A stretch of 64,000 bases of DNA from Tabrizicola sp. (GCF_030373185.1 NZ_JAUCZH010000001.1:1-64000), one strand, 5' to 3'; counted from the stretch's first letter, positions 7,503 through 17,837 are shown. A program made the numbers and translations. Notes: generated from the sequence alone by a model not told the origin.

Positions 7503-9320
7503 CTATTCAACCGTCACCGATTTCGCGAGGTTGCGGGGTTGGTCCACATCGGTGCCTTTCGCAATGGCGGTATGATAGGCAAGAAGCTGCGCCGGGATCG
7601 CGTAGAGGATCGGCGCCCAGAGGGGCGCGACTGCGGGCAGCGTCAAGGTCTTCCAGGTGCCGGTTCCGGCGGCCTCGATTCCCTCGGCGTCAGAGAGAAG
7701 AAGCACCTTGCCGTTGCGAGCCATCACCTCTTGCATGTTGGAGACGGTCTTGTCGAAAAGTGCGTCCTTCGGGGCAAGGACGATCACCGGAACCTGCGCG
7801 TCAATCAGCGCGATGGGGCCGTGTTTCAATTCACCCGATGCGTAACCTTCGGCGTGGATATAGCTGATTTCCTTGAGTTTCAATGCGCCTTCAAGCGCCA
7901 GCGGGAACATCGGGCCACGGCCAAGGAACAAGACATCCTGCGCCTTGGCAAGATCCTTGGCGATCCGGGCGATCGGGTCTGAAAGGGCCAGCGCCACGTT
8001 CATCAGCCCGGGCAGGGCGCGCAGGTCGTCAAGGCGCTGTTTCAGGGTGGCGGGGTCGATCTGCCCGCGATCCTGCGCCGCCTTCAGGGCCATGAGCGCA
8101 AGGGTGACGAGTTGGCAGGTGAAGGCCTTGGTCGAGGCGACGCCCACCTCGACCCCGGCCATGATCGGCAGCGCCAGATCGGATTCGCGGGCGATCGACG
8201 ACGTGGGGACGTTGATCACCGACACCACGCGCGCCACCTGTTCGCGGGCATAGCGCAGGGCGGCAAGGGTATCTGCCGTCTCGCCCGACTGGCTGACGAA
8301 TACCGCCATGGAGGCGGGGGAAAGCACCGGGTCGCGGTAGCGGAATTCCGAGGCGATATCGATATCGGCAGGCAGGCCCGCGATCTGTTCGAACCAGTAT
8401 TTCGCGACATGGCATGCGTAGGAGGCGGTGCCGCAGGCCACTAGCGTCACCCGATCAATGTCATGAAAATCAAGCTCTTGCGGCAGTTCCAGCGTGCCTT
8501 TGGATGAGGTGTAATGCTTCAGCGCATCGGCAATGACGACGGGCTGTTCGGCAATCTCCTTGGCCATGAAATGCTTGTAGCCGGCCTTTTCGATCCGGGC
8601 GCTGTCCATCTGGACCCGGGTTTCGGCCCGGTTGGCAAGCCGATCCTCGGCGTCGAAGATCTGGGCGCCTTGCCGGGTGATCACGGCCCAGTCGCCCTCT
8701 TCCAGATAGGTGATCCGGTCGGTCATCGGGGCAAGGGCGATGGCATCGGAGCCGACAAACATTTCCCCGACCCCGTGGCCGATGGCGAGGGGGGAGCCTT
8801 TGCGAGCGGCGATCATCAGGTCTTCCTGCCCGTCGAACAGGAAGCAAAGCGCAAAGGCGCCGTGCAGCCGTTTGAGGGTGGCGCGGGCAGCTTCAACGGG
8901 GGAGGCCCCACGGTCGATCTCGCGCCGGGCAAGCAGGGCGATGGTTTCGGTATCGGTCTCGGATTCCTGCGCGTAACCATCGGCGGCAAGTTCGCTGCGC
9001 AGGTCGCGGTAGTTTTCGATGATGCCGTTGTGGACAACCGCGACCGCGCCGGCCTTGTGCGGGTGGGCGTTCACCACCGTCGCGGCGCCATGGGTGGCCC
9101 AGCGGGTATGGCCGATCCCGGCCTTCCCGGCGAGCGGTTCGTGAACCAGAAGGTCCGACAGGTTCACCAGCTTGCCAACCGCGCGGCGACGGTCAAGCTG
9201 GCCCTTGTGAACCGTGGCGATCCCGGCGGAGTCATAGCCGCGATATTCAAGGCGTTTCAGCGCCTCCACCAGAAGGGGGGCTGCTTCATGGTTGCCCAAG
9301 ACACCTACAATACCGCACAT
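7503..9320 (-). CDS. glmS: Glutamine-fructose-6-phosphate aminotransferase (isomerizing) GlmS
   Basis: A 605-aa enzyme. It begins MCGIVGVLGN, so Cys2 is the glutaminase nucleophile after Met removal. The class II glutamine amidotransferase domain spans about 1-220, followed by two SIS sugar-isomerase domains (about 285-600) and the C-terminal DQPRNLAKSVTVE that forms the active-site tail. It makes glucosamine-6-phosphate, the first committed step to UDP-GlcNAc for peptidoglycan and LPS. It follows glmU with only 2 bases between stop and start, so glmU-glmS is an operon. No glmS ribozyme is present upstream. Confidence 0.97.
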   Translation of the reverse strand: MCGIVGVLGNHEAAPLLVEALKRLEYRGYDSAGIATVHKGQLDRRRAVGKLVNLSDLLVHEPLAGKAGIGHTRWATHGAATVVNAHPHKAGAVAVVHNGIIENYRDLRSELAADGYAQESETDTETIALLARREIDRGASPVEAARATLKRLHGAFALCFLFDGQEDLMIAARKGSPLAIGHGVGEMFVGSDAIALAPMTDRITYLEEGDWAVITRQGAQIFDAEDRLANRAETRVQMDSARIEKAGYKHFMAKEIAEQPVVIADALKHYTSSKGTLELPQELDFHDIDRVTLVACGTASYACHVAKYWFEQIAGLPADIDIASEFRYRDPVLSPASMAVFVSQSGETADTLAALRYAREQVARVVSVINVPTSSIARESDLALPIMAGVEVGVASTKAFTCQLVTLALMALKAAQDRGQIDPATLKQRLDDLRALPGLMNVALALSDPIARIAKDLAKAQDVLFLGRGPMFPLALEGALKLKEISYIHAEGYASGELKHGPIALIDAQVPVIVLAPKDALFDKTVSNMQEVMARNGKVLLLSDAEGIEAAGTGTWKTLTLPAVAPLWAPILYAIPAQLLAYHTAIAKGTDVDQPRNLAKSVTVE

Positions 9321-9322
9321 TT

Positions 9323-10675
9323 TTACTGCCCTTTTGCCTTGGCCGCCTTGATGGATTTCAACTTTTCGAACATTCGCGTCGCAAGGCCGGGTTTTGTCAC
9401 CTGACGCGAGCGTCCGATGGCCACGGCTTCGGGTGGGACATCCTCGGTGATCACCGAACCCGAGGCGGTCAGCGCGCCATCGCCCACGGTCACCGGGGCC
9501 ACCAGCATGGTATCGGACCCGATGAAGACACGCTTGCCGATCGTGGTGCGGTGTTTCATCACCCCGTCATAGTTGCAGGTCACGGTGCCTGCGCCGATGT
9601 TGGTAAATTCCCCCACATCCGCATCGCCGATGTAGGTCAGATGGCCCACCTTCACGCCTTCATCAAGGATGGCGTTCTTGATTTCCACGAAGTTGCCGAC
9701 ATGCACATCTTCCGCCAGTTCCGCGCCGGGGCGGAGGCGGGCAAAGGGGCCAACCTGTGCGCCCCGGCTGATGTGGCAGCCTTCCAGATGGCAGAAGCCC
9801 TTGATTTCGGAACCGGATTCAACTGTGACGCCGGGGCCGAAGATCACGTTCGGGCCAATCACCGCATCCCGGCCGACATGGGTATCCAGCGCGAAGAACA
9901 CGGTTTCGGGCGCGGTCAGGGTAACGCCGTTGTCCAACGCCTCGGCCCGGGCGCGGGACTGGAAGGCGGCTTCGGCCTCGGCCAGTTGCGCCCGAGTGTT
10001 GACGCCCAAAGTCTCGGCCTCGTCGCACAGTACAACGCCGGCGGAAAACCCGCGCGAGCGTGCCAGTTCGACGATGTCGGTAAGGTAATATTCCCCGGCG
10101 GCATTGTCGTTCTTCACCTCGGCCACCAGAGATGACAAGAGCTTGGCGTCAGCGCAGATCACGCCGGAATTGCAAAGGGTTATGGCGCGTTCCGCATCGG
10201 CCGCGTCTTTCCATTCGGTGATCTTGTGCAGGTTTTCACCATCGGCAATCAGACGGCCATAGCGGCCGGGATCGCGGGCATGAAAGCCAAGCACGACAAC
10301 GGCATGGCGCGCGCGGGCTTCCAGCATGGCGCGCAAGGTCGCTTCGCGGATCATCGGCGAGTCTGCGTAGATGACGATCGCATCGCCCTCGGCATCGGCC
10401 AGAAACGGGGTTGCCTGCCGCACGGCATGGGCGGTGCCGTTCTGCGGGTCTTGCCGCACACAGAAGGCCGTCTCGTCAAAGGCAAGGGTGGCGGCGGTGA
10501 CGTCTTCGCTGCTATGGCCGGTGACGACGACAATGCGGGCTGGCTCAAGGCTGCGGGCGGTTGCAAGCGCGTGGTGAAGCAGCGGTGCCGCGCCCATCTT
10601 GTGCAGAACCTTTGGCAGGTCGGAATTCATCCGCGTGCCTTGTCCCGCCGCCAGCACGATCACTGAAACCTGCAT
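9323..10675 (-). CDS. glmU: Bifunctional GlmU: GlcNAc-1-P uridyltransferase / glucosamine-1-P acetyltransferase
   Basis: A 450-aa protein with both GlmU halves. The N-terminal pyrophosphorylase domain starts VIVLAAGQGTRM with the basic K of LPKVLHK. The C-terminal left-handed beta-helix (about 250-440) has hexapeptide repeats and the acetyltransferase region GHLTYIGDADVGEFTNIGAG. The enzyme converts GlcN-1-P to UDP-GlcNAc in two steps. Together with the adjacent glmS it covers three of the four steps of UDP-GlcNAc synthesis; glmM is elsewhere. The gene is divergent from the gph-like gene, leaving a 93-base promoter region. Confidence 0.97.
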   Translation of the reverse strand: MQVSVIVLAAGQGTRMNSDLPKVLHKMGAAPLLHHALATARSLEPARIVVVTGHSSEDVTAATLAFDETAFCVRQDPQNGTAHAVRQATPFLADAEGDAIVIYADSPMIREATLRAMLEARARHAVVVLGFHARDPGRYGRLIADGENLHKITEWKDAADAERAITLCNSGVICADAKLLSSLVAEVKNDNAAGEYYLTDIVELARSRGFSAGVVLCDEAETLGVNTRAQLAEAEAAFQSRARAEALDNGVTLTAPETVFFALDTHVGRDAVIGPNVIFGPGVTVESGSEIKGFCHLEGCHISRGAQVGPFARLRPGAELAEDVHVGNFVEIKNAILDEGVKVGHLTYIGDADVGEFTNIGAGTVTCNYDGVMKHRTTIGKRVFIGSDTMLVAPVTVGDGALTASGSVITEDVPPEAVAIGRSRQVTKPGLATRMFEKLKSIKAAKAKGQ

Positions 10676-10768
10676 TCCGCCTCTTCCTTTATTGTTGCGC
10701 CCGTTTTACCCCCGTGGCGCGGGCTGGCAAGGGGCCATGCCTCACGTCTCGTTACAGGATTGCTGCAA

Positions 10769-11419
10769 ATGCGCTGCGTTGTTTTCGATCTGGACGGAAC
10801 TTTGGCGGATACCTCGGCTGATCTCTTGGCGGCGGCGAATGCCTGCCTGCCTGCGCCCATGCTGGGGCCGGAGGATGCCTTGTGCGCCTTTCACGGTGGG
10901 CGGGCGATGCTGCGCCTTGGCTATTCGCGGCTGGGGCGGGACTGGTCCGAGGCGGATGTGGATGCGGCCTATCCGGTCTTGCTGGAGGCTTACGGCCAAG
11001 CCATCGCGGTCCATACCCGGCTATACCCCGGCGCGATGGAGGCGGTGGAGCTGTTGAAATCGCAAGGTTTCGCGGTGTCGATCTGCACCAACAAGCCCGA
11101 GGCTCTGGCGGAAGAACTTTTGCGCCAGCTTGGGGTGCGCGGGGCATTTGACGCGATGATCGGAGCCGATACGCTGCCGGTCCGAAAGCCTGATCCGGCG
11201 CCCTATGTGGCGGCAGTCGAACGGGCGGGGGGGGCCGTCGCGCGGTCGATGCTGGTGGGCGACACGGAAACGGACGCAAAGACCGGGCTTGCTGCGGGCG
11301 TGCCGGTGGCGTTGGTGACCTTCGGCCCGGAAGGTGCGGGGGTCTGCCGGTTCCAGCCTGCCGCCCTTCTCGATCGGTATGACGATCTGCCTGACCTTGC
11401 CGCACGATTGTTGCGCTAA
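10769..11419 (+). CDS. gph: HAD-family phosphatase, phosphoglycolate phosphatase-like
   Basis: A 216-aa HAD hydrolase from ATG 10769, which fits better than an in-frame start 9 bases upstream. HAD motif I is VVFDLDGTLAD (D7 nucleophile, D9), motif II is ICTNKPEAL, and motif III/IV is RKPDPAPY followed by MLVGDTETDAK. The cap lies between motifs I and II. Phosphoglycolate phosphatase recycles 2-phosphoglycolate from photorespiration or DNA repair. Other HAD phosphatases have the same layout, so the substrate call is a family-level inference. A short ORF and a DegT gene follow on the same strand. Confidence 0.8.
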   Translation: MRCVVFDLDGTLADTSADLLAAANACLPAPMLGPEDALCAFHGGRAMLRLGYSRLGRDWSEADVDAAYPVLLEAYGQAIAVHTRLYPGAMEAVELLKSQGFAVSICTNKPEALAEELLRQLGVRGAFDAMIGADTLPVRKPDPAPYVAAVERAGGAVARSMLVGDTETDAKTGLAAGVPVALVTFGPEGAGVCRFQPAALLDRYDDLPDLAARLLR

Positions 11420-11430
11420 GGGCGGGGTGG

Positions 11431-11604
11431 ATGAACGTGGCGGCAGGCATCGGGATGGTGGCCTTTTTGACGATACTCGGGCATGTCTTGCCGGCAGCAG
11501 CGGCTTTCCGGTTGTCAGGCCCGGTCTATCTTGTTGCGGAAGATGTGCGGGTCGGGTTGGTTAAGCCGTTCTTGACGGTTACACTCCGACCGGAGGCAGG
11601 ATGA
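11431..11604 (+). CDS. Hypothetical 57-aa secreted or membrane peptide bridging two genes
   Basis: An uninterrupted frame from ATG 11431 to TGA 11602-11604 begins MNVAAGIGMVAFLTILGHV. This looks like a signal peptide or single membrane helix ending near LPAAAA, followed by about 30 residues. Its TGA overlaps the ATG of the DegT-family gene (TGATG), and the start is 11 bases after the gph stop. It fills the gap between those genes almost exactly, which suggests a real coupled ORF. No family is recognised, and the ribosome binding site is only a GGGG-type sequence. Confidence 0.45.
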   Translation: MNVAAGIGMVAFLTILGHVLPAAAAFRLSGPVYLVAEDVRVGLVKPFLTVTLRPEAG

Positions 11605-12833
11605 TGGAACGGTTCACGGGCAGCTTTACCCAGCAAGAGCCGATCCCCGAGGCGGGGATCGATGCAGCCTTGGCGGTCCTGCGCCACGGGCGGTTGCACC
11701 GCTATAACATGGCCACCGGCGAAGTGGGCGAAACCGCGCTTCTGGAAGAGGAATTTGCTGCTTACCTCGGGGCAAGATACTGTCTGGCGCTGGCGTCGGG
11801 CGGGGCGGCGATGGCCTGCGCCTTGCGCGCGTTGCAGGTCCGCCCCGGTGAGCCGGTTCTGTCCAATGCCTTCACCCTGGCACCGGTGCCGGGGGCCATC
11901 GCCTCGCTTGGAGCACGGCCGGTCTTTGTCGAGGTGACCGACGATCTGACGCTCGACCTTGCCCATCTGGAGGCGCAGGCGCAGGCCACGGGCGCGCGCG
12001 TCCTGTTGTTGTCGCACATGCGCGGGCATGTGGGGGACATGGACGCGCTGATGGCGCTTTGCCACCGGCTGGGTCTGCGGGTGGTCGAGGATTGCGCCCA
12101 TACCATGGGCGCGCGGTGGAAGGGTGTGGCCTCGGGTCGCCATGGGGCGATCGGGTGCTATTCCACCCAGACATACAAGCACATGAATTCCGGCGAGGGC
12201 GGCTTTCTGGTCACCGATGATGCGGAGCTTGCGGCGCGGGCGGTGCTGTTATCCGGGTCATACATGCTTTACGCACGCCACCGGGCGGCGCCCGGGCCAG
12301 AGGTGTTCGAGGGGTTGAAGCTGGATATCCCCAACGTCTCCAGCCGGATGGACAACCTGCGCGCGGCAATCCTGCGGCCACAGATCGGGATGCTGGATGA
12401 CCGGCGGGCGCGCTGGCGCGCGCTTTATCAGGGGATGGAGTCGGGGCTTGCCGGCGTGCCGGGCCTGCGGCTGATCCCGCGCCCGCAGCATGAGGATTAT
12501 GTCGGCTCGTCCTTCCAGTTCCTGCTGCCGGGCTGGGATGCCGCCCGGATTGCCGCACTCGTGGCCGGGGCCGCCGCGCGCGGGGTGGAGCTGAAATGGT
12601 TCGGTGCGGCCGACCCGCAGGGCTTCACCAGCCGCTATTCCCACTGGCGCTATGCCGCGCCCGAAGTACTGCCCCAGACGGACCGCCTCCTTGCCGGGCT
12701 GATCGACATGCGGTTGCCCTTGACCTTCACGACCGATGACGTGGCGCAGATCGCTCGTATCATCGGCGATGAGGTCGCCCAGGCCGCGCGGGCGGATCGG
12801 CCAGGGCTGGTCGTCGCCCCGGCGGCGGATTGA
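11604..12833 (+). CDS. DegT/DnrJ/EryC1/StrS-family PLP-dependent aminotransferase
   Basis: A 409-aa sugar-aminotransferase-type enzyme. The PLP lysine is K192 in STQTYKHMNSGEGGF, the family's SxxxxK...GEGG signature, and VVEDCAHTMGA supplies the Asp and nearby contacts. ATG 11604 was preferred to 11601 because GGAGG (11592-11596) then has 7-base spacing. Members usually transfer an amino group to nucleotide-linked keto-sugars for surface polysaccharides or antibiotics. No sugar nucleotide genes are adjacent, so the substrate is open. Neighbours are the HAD phosphatase and a thermonuclease-like gene in the same direction. Confidence 0.85.
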   Translation: MERFTGSFTQQEPIPEAGIDAALAVLRHGRLHRYNMATGEVGETALLEEEFAAYLGARYCLALASGGAAMACALRALQVRPGEPVLSNAFTLAPVPGAIASLGARPVFVEVTDDLTLDLAHLEAQAQATGARVLLLSHMRGHVGDMDALMALCHRLGLRVVEDCAHTMGARWKGVASGRHGAIGCYSTQTYKHMNSGEGGFLVTDDAELAARAVLLSGSYMLYARHRAAPGPEVFEGLKLDIPNVSSRMDNLRAAILRPQIGMLDDRRARWRALYQGMESGLAGVPGLRLIPRPQHEDYVGSSFQFLLPGWDAARIAALVAGAAARGVELKWFGAADPQGFTSRYSHWRYAAPEVLPQTDRLLAGLIDMRLPLTFTTDDVAQIARIIGDEVAQAARADRPGLVVAPAAD

Positions 12834-12838
12834 ATCGG

Positions 12839-13351
12839 ATGGCCGTGTTTCGCCCCGCAAGACCCCCCGGCCCGCTGGTCCGGCTGTTGCGGCGGCTTGT
12901 GGATCCGCGCTTCTATCTCAAGCTGGTCATGGTGGGCGCGCTTGTCGGGTTGCTGATCGTGCCGACGCTGGCCGACCTTGTGAACGCGGCGATGCGGCCC
13001 ATCGCCAGCGCCGAGGGGGCCTGCCGGATCATCCGGATCGTCGACGGCGATACGGTCACGCTGATCTGCCCCGAAGAGGGGATGCAAAGCGCCCGGCTGC
13101 TTGGCTTCGACACGCCCGAGAAATATGCGCCGAAATGCCTCGACGAATTCCTTGCGGCGGAACGGGCAAGCTGGGGCTTGCGGACGCTGATCCAGAAAGC
13201 CGACCGGCTGACGCTGACCCTTGACGGAAAGGACCAGTATGGCCGGGCGCTGGTGCGGCTGGAACTGGATGGGGTGGACGTGGCCCGGCTCATGATCCGC
13301 GCAGGCCATGCCCGAACCTATGGCGGCGGGCTGCGCGGGGGCTGGTGCTGA
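12839..13351 (+). CDS. Membrane-anchored thermonuclease (SNase)-family protein
   Basis: A 170-aa protein. One N-terminal membrane segment (about residues 30-50, KLVMVGALVGLLIVPTLADL) is followed by an SNase-like OB-fold domain (about 58-160). The residues matching the nuclease active site appear present: the Arg of SARLLGFDTPEK, the Glu in TPEK, and the Arg of DQYGRALV. The N-terminal helix would place the domain outside the cytoplasm. ATG 12839 follows the DegT stop by 5 bases. A TTG 9 bases earlier is the alternative start. The stop overlaps the next ATG (TGATG). Activity is plausible but unproven. Confidence 0.8.
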   Translation: MAVFRPARPPGPLVRLLRRLVDPRFYLKLVMVGALVGLLIVPTLADLVNAAMRPIASAEGACRIIRIVDGDTVTLICPEEGMQSARLLGFDTPEKYAPKCLDEFLAAERASWGLRTLIQKADRLTLTLDGKDQYGRALVRLELDGVDVARLMIRAGHARTYGGGLRGGWC

Positions 13352-14163
13352 TGCGGATCCTTCGTGCAGGCAAGCGGTTCATGACCATCGAACTGGCGCA
13401 GCTTCAGGTCACGATGCTGAGCGATGGCGAGACTGCGATGCCGCTGGACTGCCTTCTGGACACCGAAGGCCAGCCACTTTCCCCCGAAGCCCTTGCCGGG
13501 GCCGATCTGGTCGAGGGCGGGCTGCGCCTTCCGGTGCGCGCTTTTCTGGTCAAGGGACCAGCCGGGTGCCTTCTGATCGACGCCGGCGCCGCGTCGTCCT
13601 GGCACAAGGGGCTGGGCCAGTTGCAGGCCGCGCTGACCGAGGCCGGCTTCGGGCCACAGCAGGTGACGGCCATCGCGCTCAGCCATACCCATGTCGATCA
13701 TCTGTCTGGCCTCGTCGATGCCGACGGCGCCCCCGCCTTTCCGAACGCGATGCGGGTCTTCGTGGCGATCGAGGAGACGATGGCCTTTCGCGCCAATTCC
13801 CGGATGCAGCCGGTGATGCCGCGGCTCGTGCCGCTGGAACAGGGCGACGGGCCGTTTCCCGGCGTCACGGTGATCAACGCGCCGGGCCATTCGGCGGGGC
13901 ATATGGCCTTTCTGGTCGAAGGGCGGCTGTTGATCTGGGGCGATCTGGTCCATCATGCGGCGATCCAGTTTGCCCGCCCCGAGGTCGGATGGAAGCATGA
14001 TGCCGATCTGGCCCTTGCCCGGCAGTCGCGGCTGTCGCTGATGCGGCTGGCCAAGCGCAAGGGCCTTCTGGTCGCGGGTGCGCATCTGCCCGACCCCGGC
14101 ATCGGCCATATCTTCCGGCAGGACGGCAGGTATCACTTCCGGCCCGTGCGCCGCACCGTCTGA
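13351..14163 (+). CDS. MBL-fold metallo-hydrolase
   Basis: A 270-aa metallo-beta-lactamase-fold protein. The metal site motif is SHTHVDHL (HxHxDH). Further ligands lie in NAPGHSAGHMAFL and the WGDLVHH segment. The overall layout resembles the quorum-quenching lactonase/alkylsulfatase-like MBL group, but no decisive marker allows a substrate call. ATG 13351 overlaps the thermonuclease stop (TGATG). MTIELAQ at 13381 is an alternative start. There is no signal peptide, so it is probably cytoplasmic. Confidence 0.8.
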   Translation: MRILRAGKRFMTIELAQLQVTMLSDGETAMPLDCLLDTEGQPLSPEALAGADLVEGGLRLPVRAFLVKGPAGCLLIDAGAASSWHKGLGQLQAALTEAGFGPQQVTAIALSHTHVDHLSGLVDADGAPAFPNAMRVFVAIEETMAFRANSRMQPVMPRLVPLEQGDGPFPGVTVINAPGHSAGHMAFLVEGRLLIWGDLVHHAAIQFARPEVGWKHDADLALARQSRLSLMRLAKRKGLLVAGAHLPDPGIGHIFRQDGRYHFRPVRRTV

Positions 14164-14627
14164 GCAGCCCGTCGCTTTGCAGGCCGCAACGCAGCCGATG
14201 TCCGACCGCACCAAACCATGGCGCGGTTCCAGAATGGCGATCCGAACCTCGAAAGCGGCAATGTCAATCCCGCTGACGCCGGCCTGAAGCGGCGGAGCCG
14301 TCAATGACGCAAAGAGGCATGTCAGGGCAGAACGCAGGATCGCACCGTTTCATATGGGCAGGGCCGAAAGGGCGCCGGGACACAGATCGGGTCATGTTGG
14401 GGGAACCAAACCTCGCAATGGTCTTTCGATCCTTGGGCCACTCCGATCCAGGCTTTTGAAGTCCTGACAGAAATGACACCCTTTTCATGATTTCTGCACC
14501 TGCATGGTTCGAAATCCGCTCCGGTCTTGGTTGACCCGGTCGGGGGGCCAGAGTAAACGGGCCGAGAGACGAAGCGGGCCGACAGAGTCCGCGTTGCTCG
14601 CGTGTCGCCAGCATCAAGGAGTCCCTC
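14164..14627. other. 464-base intergenic region upstream of the nuo operon
   Basis: No convincing gene is present. Short open frames on both strands lack ribosome binding sites and recognisable content. The final 110 bases probably hold the nuo promoter and leader. The first half (14164-14300) keeps coding-like GC character without an intact frame and might be a gene remnant, but I could not identify it. Confidence 0.5.
14531..14559 (+). promoter_or_regulatory. Candidate sigma70-type promoter for nuoA-N
   Basis: TTGACC (14531-14536) lies 17 bases ahead of TAAACG (14554-14559), about 70 bases before the GTG start of nuoA. The -35 box is good and the -10 box is weak. It is the best pair seen in the region, but this is a visual call only. 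Confidence 0.3.
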
Positions 14628-15517
<890 letters not shown>

Positions 15518-15520
15518 GTC

Positions 15521-16138
15521 ATGAGCGAAGCCCTCCAGGAACTTGCCGCCTTCATCGGCTTGAAACAGCCCGACGCGGTGCAGTCCTCTGCCGTAGCCTT
15601 TGATGAGCTGACACTGGTCGTCAACCTTGCCAATCTGGAAGCGCTGGTCGAATTCCTGCGCGACGATCCGGCTTGCCGGTTTTCGTCGCTTGTCGATATC
15701 ACTGCCATCGATCACCCCGAGCGCGCCGCGCGGTTCGATGTGGTCTATCATTTCCTGTCGATGTACCGGAACCACCGCATCCGTCTGAAAGTCGCGGTGC
15801 GGGAAGATGACATGGTGCCGTCGATCCATGAGTTGCACCCAAGCGCCAACTGGTTCGAACGCGAGGTGTTCGACATGTTCGGCATCCTGTTCAGCGGCCA
15901 CCCCGACCTGCGGCGTATCCTGACCGACTACGGTTTCCGGGGTTATCCCCTGCGCAAGGACTTCCCCACCACGGGTTACACCGAGGTCCGCTATGACGAG
16001 GCGCTGAAGCGTGTCGTGTACGAACCGGTCAAGCTGGTGCAGGAATACCGCCAGTTCGATTTCATGAGCCCGTGGGAAGGTGCCGAGTACATCCTTCCGG
16101 GTGATCAGAAGGCCGATGCAAAGCCGGGAGCCAAATAG
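15521..16138 (+). CDS. nuoC: NADH-quinone oxidoreductase subunit C
   Basis: A 205-aa 30-kDa subunit of complex I. It has the signature [44 protein letters not shown] near residues 105-150, which is diagnostic for NuoC/NDUFS3. It stabilises the quinone-module interface with NuoD. It begins 3 bases after nuoB, and its stop is immediately followed by the nuoD ATG. NuoC and NuoD are separate here, unlike the fused E. coli NuoCD. Confidence 0.97.
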   Translation: MSEALQELAAFIGLKQPDAVQSSAVAFDELTLVVNLANLEALVEFLRDDPACRFSSLVDITAIDHPERAARFDVVYHFLSMYRNHRIRLKVAVREDDMVPSIHELHPSANWFEREVFDMFGILFSGHPDLRRILTDYGFRGYPLRKDFPTTGYTEVRYDEALKRVVYEPVKLVQEYRQFDFMSPWEGAEYILPGDQKADAKPGAK

Positions 16139-17374
16139 ATGGACGGCGATATCCGCAAGAACACCTATGACGACGGCTCGACCGATTTCGAGACCGGTGA
16201 GCAGCGTATCCGCAATTTCAACATCAACTTCGGCCCGCAGCATCCGGCAGCACACGGAGTGTTGCGTCTGGTGCTGGAGCTGGATGGCGAGATCGTTGAA
16301 CGCTGTGATCCGCATATCGGCCTTTTGCATCGCGGCACCGAAAAGCTGATGGAAAGCCGGACCTATCTGCAAAACCTGCCCTACTTCGACCGGCTGGATT
16401 ATGTGGCCCCGATGAATCAGGAACATGCCTGGTGCCTCGCGATCGAGCGGCTGACCGGCACGGAAGTTCCGCGCCGTGCCAGCCTGATCCGGGTCTTGTA
16501 TTCCGAAATCGGCCGGGTGCTTAACCACCTTCTGAACGTTACCACGCAGGCCATGGACGTGGGTGCCTTGACCCCGCCGCTCTGGGGCTTCGAGGAACGC
16601 GAGAAGCTGATGGTGTTCTACGAGCGGGCCTGCGGGGCGCGTCTGCATGCGGCCTATTTCCGGCCCGGCGGGGTGCATGTCGACCTGCCCGATCAACTTG
16701 TCGAGGATATCGATCAATGGGCGGTCGAATTCCCCAAGGTTCTGGACGATATCGACGGCCTTCTGACCGAAAACCGCATCTTCAAGCAGCGCAACGCCGA
16801 TATCGGCATCGTGACCGAGGCTGACATCCAGAAATGGGGCTATTCGGGCGTGATGGTCCGCGGCTCGGGCCTTGCATGGGATTTGCGCCGGGCGCAGCCC
16901 TATGAATGTTACGACGAGTTTGATTTCCAGATCCCCGTCGGCAAGAATGGTGACTGCTATGATCGCTACCTGTGCCGCATGGAAGAGATGCGCCAGTCGA
17001 CAAGCATCATCCGCCAGGCCTGTGCCAAGCTGCGGGTGGAAAAGGGCGATGTTCTGGCGCGCGGCAAGATCACCCCGCCGAAACGCGGTGACATGAAGAC
17101 CTCGATGGAGGCCTTGATCCACCACTTCAAACTTTACACCGAGGGTTTCCACGTTCCTGCCGGCGAGGTCTATGCGGCGGTTGAGGCGCCCAAGGGCGAA
17201 TTCGGCGTCTACCTCGTGGCCGATGGCACCAACAAACCCTACCGCGCCAAGATCCGCGCGCCGGGCTTCCTGCATCTGCAATCCATGGATTACATCTGCA
17301 AGGGCCACCAGTTGGCCGATGTCTCTGCCATCATCGGGACGATGGACGTAGTCTTCGGGGAGATCGACCGGTGA
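16139..17374 (+). CDS. nuoD: NADH-quinone oxidoreductase subunit D
   Basis: A 411-aa 49-kDa subunit related to the hydrogenase large subunit. The N-terminal [24 protein letters not shown] and the quinone-site His/Tyr region [26 protein letters not shown] are both present. The C-terminus is the conserved DVVFGEIDR. It forms the ubiquinone pocket with NuoB. Its stop overlaps a tiny GTG-started ORF that leads into the first accessory ORF of the operon. Confidence 0.97.
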   Translation: MDGDIRKNTYDDGSTDFETGEQRIRNFNINFGPQHPAAHGVLRLVLELDGEIVERCDPHIGLLHRGTEKLMESRTYLQNLPYFDRLDYVAPMNQEHAWCLAIERLTGTEVPRRASLIRVLYSEIGRVLNHLLNVTTQAMDVGALTPPLWGFEEREKLMVFYERACGARLHAAYFRPGGVHVDLPDQLVEDIDQWAVEFPKVLDDIDGLLTENRIFKQRNADIGIVTEADIQKWGYSGVMVRGSGLAWDLRRAQPYECYDEFDFQIPVGKNGDCYDRYLCRMEEMRQSTSIIRQACAKLRVEKGDVLARGKITPPKRGDMKTSMEALIHHFKLYTEGFHVPAGEVYAAVEAPKGEFGVYLVADGTNKPYRAKIRAPGFLHLQSMDYICKGHQLADVSAIIGTMDVVFGEIDR

Positions 17375-17472
17375 TCGCCACCGTAGGCCTTTTCAGCCTG
17401 TTTTTCCTGCTGCCCGTTCTGCCGGGGGTCGCCCCTTTCCTGCCGCTTCTCCTTGCCGGGGGGCTGCAATGA
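17371..17472 (+). CDS. Putative 33-aa hydrophobic peptide between nuoD and the 122-aa ORF
   Basis: The frame GTG ATC GCC ... CAA TGA encodes 33 residues, nearly all hydrophobic ([18 protein letters not shown]...), enough for one membrane helix. Its GTG overlaps the nuoD stop by 4 bases and its TGA overlaps the next ATG by 4 bases, so it joins the two genes without a gap. Such exact double coupling is unlikely to be random. No ribosome binding site beyond nuoD sequence is evident. If translated, it would be a single-span accessory peptide of complex I or a coupling device. Confidence 0.45.
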   Translation: MIATVGLFSLFFLLPVLPGVAPFLPLLLAGGLQ

Positions 17473-17837
17473 CACTGGCAACCCTTGTGACGGTCTGCGC
17501 GGTGATCACGGTGATGATTCTGGCCAGCCTTGCCTTTGCCTTCTGGTCGAATCCCGCGCGCGGGTTGGCCCAGACCACGCATCGGATCGAGCTTCTGCCC
17601 TTGGTCCTGGCCGACCGCTATATGGCCTTTGCCCTTTTGGCGATGGCGGTCCTGTTTCTGGGCGATCTGGCCTTGATGGCGGTTTTCTTCGCGGTCTGCG
17701 CCTTCATGGGCTTTGCCGATGGTCTGATTTATGCCCGGGCCGGGCATCCACATATGAAACACACGATCTCGGGGGTGTTGTCGGTGATTGCGCTGGGCGT
17801 GACACTGGCCGCCCTGATTGTCGAGAAGGGACTCTGA
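17469..17837 (+). CDS. Hypothetical four-helix membrane protein in the nuo operon
   Basis: This 122-aa protein has about four hydrophobic segments (5-25, 48-66, 68-86 and 100-117) and short polar loops. I do not recognise a family. It lies between nuoD and nuoE, and both borders overlap neighbouring reading frames (ATGA and TGATG), so it is co-translated with complex I subunits. Similar unidentified reading frames interrupt the Paracoccus nqo cluster. It is not one of the known supernumerary subunits (NDUFA12, NDUFS4 and NDUFS6 types). A role in assembly or as a small membrane subunit is inference. Confidence 0.7.
   Translation: MTLATLVTVCAVITVMILASLAFAFWSNPARGLAQTTHRIELLPLVLADRYMAFALLAMAVLFLGDLALMAVFFAVCAFMGFADGLIYARAGHPHMKHTISGVLSVIALGVTLAALIVEKGL

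Noticed and set aside
9321-9322. A glmS ribozyme or riboswitch upstream of glmS
   Set aside because: Only 2 bases separate glmU and glmS, so no leader is available; this element type is known from Gram-positives.
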